From: Cupriavidus sp. D384
GTDB lineage: Bacteria; Pseudomonadota; Gammaproteobacteria; Burkholderiales; Burkholderiaceae
NCBI RefSeq assembly: GCF_001652915.1
Contig: NZ_BBQI01000132.1
Span: forward strand, 62,001 to 126,000
Direction of reading: 5' to 3'
Length of the DNA: 64,000 bases
This document shows, one piece after another, positions 62,156-64,000 of the stretch. The notes below the pieces were generated by a model that saw only the letters and a program-made list of their open reading frames with translations, had not been told where the DNA came from and ran no database searches. A program made the position numbers and the translations under genes. Every line of letters starts with the position of its first letter. Positions within the stretch are counted from its first letter, which is position 1.

Positions 62156-63136
62156 TTACTCGAGCTTGGCGCCCGACCGTTCCACGATAGGCTTCCACGC
62201 CTTGTATTCCGATGTCACGAGATCGGAGAATTGCTGGGAAGTCAGGAGCTTGGGCTCGGCTCCTTGCTCGTGGATGGCGCGGATGACGTCGGGCCTGGCG
62301 AGAACCTTGTTGACCTCGGTACCAATGCGCTCGACAACATCCGCCGGCGTCTTGGCCGGCGCGAAGATGCCGTACCAGGTGCTGACGTCCACGTTCTTGT
62401 AGCCGCTTTCGGCAACCGTCGGCACATTGGGCAGCGACGTGCTGCGGGTGGCCGACGTTACCGCCAACGCGCGCAGCTTTCCGGCCTTGACCTGGGCCAG
62501 CGCGGAGGGCACGGATGCCACCATCAGGTCGACGTTGCCTGCCATGGCATCCATCATTGCGGCGTTGGACCCCTTGTATGGAACGTGCAGCAACTTGATG
62601 CCGGCGGCCTGGCTAAAGATCTCGGCGGCCAGATGGATGGTCGTCCCATTGCCGGGCGACCCATACTTGATGGATTCCGGATGCGCCTTCGCGGCGGCTA
62701 CCACGTCGGCCAGCGTCTTGAAGCGCGAATTGGCTGACGTGACGATGGCGATGGGCGTGTAGGCGACGTGGCTGATCGCAACGAGGTCGCGACCCGGTAC
62801 ATAGGACACCGACTTGTACAGCCAGGGGGCGACCACCAGATTGTCCTTCTGTCCCATGACCAGGTCGTACCCGGTTGGCGCGGCGCGGACGATTTCCGCG
62901 ATGCCCAGCGTGCCGCCAGCCCCCGGCTTGTTGTCGGGGACAAACGTCCATTTGGTGTCCTGCGACACCTGGTTGGCCACCAGGCGGGCCAGGATATCGG
63001 TGCCGCCGCCTGGCGGGAACGGAATCACCAGCCGGATGGGCTTGGCTGGCCACGGGTTGTGAGCGGATTGGGCTTGTACGGGCGTGGTGGTGAGACCACA
63101 GACCACCAGCACGGTGGCCAGCATTGCCTTCAGCAT
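62156..63136 (-). CDS. Bug/TctC-type periplasmic solute-binding protein
   Basis: 326 residues from the ATG at 63136, eight bases after AAGGA; ATG at 63181 gives a 341-residue alternative with a non-typical leader. Signal peptide MLKAMLATVLVVCGLTTTPVQA, then WPAKPIRLVIPFPPGGGTDILARLVANQVSQ, the standard receptor opening; DNKPGAGGTLGIAEIVRAAP and LLHVPYKGSNAAMMDAMAGN follow. It is the second Bug protein in the window, only distantly like the one at 35627. It is a single gene with no linked membrane component. Confidence 0.88.
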   Translation of the reverse strand: MLKAMLATVLVVCGLTTTPVQAQSAHNPWPAKPIRLVIPFPPGGGTDILARLVANQVSQDTKWTFVPDNKPGAGGTLGIAEIVRAAPTGYDLVMGQKDNLVVAPWLYKSVSYVPGRDLVAISHVAYTPIAIVTSANSRFKTLADVVAAAKAHPESIKYGSPGNGTTIHLAAEIFSQAAGIKLLHVPYKGSNAAMMDAMAGNVDLMVASVPSALAQVKAGKLRALAVTSATRSTSLPNVPTVAESGYKNVDVSTWYGIFAPAKTPADVVERIGTEVNKVLARPDVIRAIHEQGAEPKLLTSQQFSDLVTSEYKAWKPIVERSGAKLE

Positions 63137-63536
63137 TGCAAGGATCCTTGTGAAGCGAATCCTGAGCCGAACGTTCGCCATCTTTTGGCGCGGGCTGGTG
63201 GGGGGTAGGTGATGACGCCGCTGCTCACGCGTTCATCGCGCGCTGCGGGTGGCACAGGCGCGCAGAATCGAGACATCACTTCAGACAACAGGAATTCGGG
63301 TAATAGATGCGGCCCGAATTATACCGGCTGCGGTCTCCGGCCACCGGAAAGGACAGCCGAGGGCCGCAGCCGGAGAGGCGACCGGCCTGCTGTGCAACCG
63401 GCGGGCCGCCTTCGTGATAGGTCGTTTCAACGATCAGATGACGTTTGCGGATTTCGATCAGGGACACAGGTTTGCTCCGGGAGGATGGGATCGAAAGCGA
63501 ATTCGCTGACGGGATGCGGAGGCTGATTTCAATCAC
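63137..63536. other. Intergenic between the EF-G paralogue and the Bug gene
   Basis: 400 bp, no gene seen. It holds a long-range inverted repeat (63324-63373), and on the minus strand TATAAT follows directly after it. The short plus-strand frames here look like noise. Confidence 0.5.
63324..63373. other. Inverted repeat with 10-bp perfect arms
   Basis: CCGGCTGCGG (63324-63333) and CCGCAGCCGG (63364-63373) are exact inverse complements with a 30-nt interior that contains CCGG-CCA-CCGG. It could fold as a hairpin or two-stem RNA on either strand. It has no T-run, so it is not a standard terminator. Confidence 0.4.
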
Positions 63537-64000
63537 TCAGGATGCGCTGTCCTCACGTGACTTGTGCTGCGAGGCCATCTGGTCCTGCTGCGTTGGCGGC
63601 ACGGGCTCGTAGTGGCTGAATTGCATCGCGTAGTGACCGTGTCCCCCAGTGATGCTGTTCACCCGCGACTGGTAGTCGTTGAGTTCGGATAGCGGTACCT
63701 GTCCCACGACGATGACGTTGTTGCCGGCCGCGCTCCGTGTGCCGCGGACCTGGCCGCGTTTGGACGAGAGGTCGCTGATGATGTCGCCCATTGCCGCCTC
63801 GGGCATCGTCACTTCGATATCCACGATTGGCTCGAGTACGCTCGGCCGCGCCTTGAGCACGGCGTCGACAAAGGCCTTGCGCCCTGCCACCGCGAAGGCC
63901 ACTTCCTTCGAATCGACGGAATGGCTCTTGCCATCGAAGACGATGACGCGCACGTCCTGCATGGGAAAGCCGGCTAGCGGGCCGCTGTCCAGAACCTGGC
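63537..64000 (-). CDS. fusA: Elongation factor G paralogue, C-terminal part only
   Basis: The frame is open from the stop at 63537 to the right edge, so only about 154 C-terminal residues are seen (the methionine at 63962 is internal: the codons before it read LDSGPLAGFP, as in EF-G domain IV). LEPIVDIEVTMPEAAMGDIISDLSSKRGQV is the domain V start, but QVPLSELNDYQSRVNSITGGHGHYAMQFSHYEPVP replaces the usual VPLSEMFGYST form. This divergence suggests a second EF-G copy instead of the str-operon gene. It should act in ribosome translocation or recycling. Confidence 0.85.
   Translation of the reverse strand, partial: QVLDSGPLAGFPMQDVRVIVFDGKSHSVDSKEVAFAVAGRKAFVDAVLKARPSVLEPIVDIEVTMPEAAMGDIISDLSSKRGQVRGTRSAAGNNVIVVGQVPLSELNDYQSRVNSITGGHGHYAMQFSHYEPVPPTQQDQMASQHKSREDSAS

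Noticed and set aside
1..64000. CRISPR arrays, tRNA or rRNA genes, insertion sequences
   Set aside because: No regularly spaced repeats, cloverleaf sequences, rRNA segments or transposase-like frames were seen by eye; a dedicated search could still find a small one.

Overview
The window looks like chromosome or chromid DNA of a GC-rich beta-proteobacterium of the Cupriavidus/Ralstonia group. This is inferred from the gene families, not from a marker gene: several Bug/TctC-type receptors, Burkholderiales-type trimeric porins, a ben-cat cluster with a BenM-like LysR regulator, and many two-component systems. I saw no rRNA, tRNA, CRISPR array or intact insertion sequence.

Left part (1-16.9 kb): the first 9.6 kb, on the minus strand, is one open frame. 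It is the N-terminal 3207 codons of a giant two-partner-secretion adhesin and runs off the left edge. Upstream lie a SapC-family gene and a NarL-type regulator, divergent from a hybrid histidine kinase. Next is a signalling patch: a free-standing CheB-like methylesterase, a PAS/HWE-type kinase, and a CheB domain fused to a C-terminal receiver.

17-25.4 kb holds mixed housekeeping and accessory genes: an esterase behind a perfect palindrome, an AAA+ ATPase, a CPA2 antiporter, a FixJ-type regulator whose phospho-acceptor Asp is replaced by Glu, an unknown protein, and a fused ABC exporter.

25.6-39.1 kb is the most interesting block, a catabolic island. It encodes two porins, a Bug receptor, an MFS carrier, an acyl-CoA ligase, a flavin monooxygenase of the salicylyl-CoA 5-hydroxylase/2-aminobenzoyl-CoA monooxygenase type, a hotdog thioesterase, a VOC-fold putative ring-cleavage dioxygenase, an alpha/beta hydrolase, a maleate cis-trans isomerase, a secreted metallo-beta-lactamase-fold protein and a TetR regulator. 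Four copies of TTATTTGA-N7-TCAAATAA (two perfect, two degenerate) lie only in front of its transcription units, so it appears to be one regulon. The inferred logic is: aromatic acid to CoA thioester, ring hydroxylation, thioester hydrolysis, ring opening, hydrolysis to maleate, isomerisation to fumarate. The right end abuts an internally deleted SulP transporter remnant.

39.5-51 kb: two unrecognised small genes, each behind its own near-consensus LexA (SOS) box; a YaiI-type protein; a beta-carbonic anhydrase; a YSC84-like lipoprotein; an MFS exporter with a pyruvyl-transferase-like gene; an alpha/beta hydrolase; a MASE1 histidine kinase with a NarL regulator; and a small secreted protein made of 13-residue repeats.

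51.6-59.3 kb: the minus-strand cluster catA-benA-benB-benC-benD-benK with a divergent LysR regulator converts benzoate to cis,cis-muconate. No catB or catC is present. A perfect ATAC-N7-GTAT site and a benE-like C-terminal fragment follow the regulator.

59.5-64 kb: an unknown protein, an MFS transporter, a small unknown protein, another Bug receptor, and the C-terminal end of an EF-G paralogue that leaves the window on the right.
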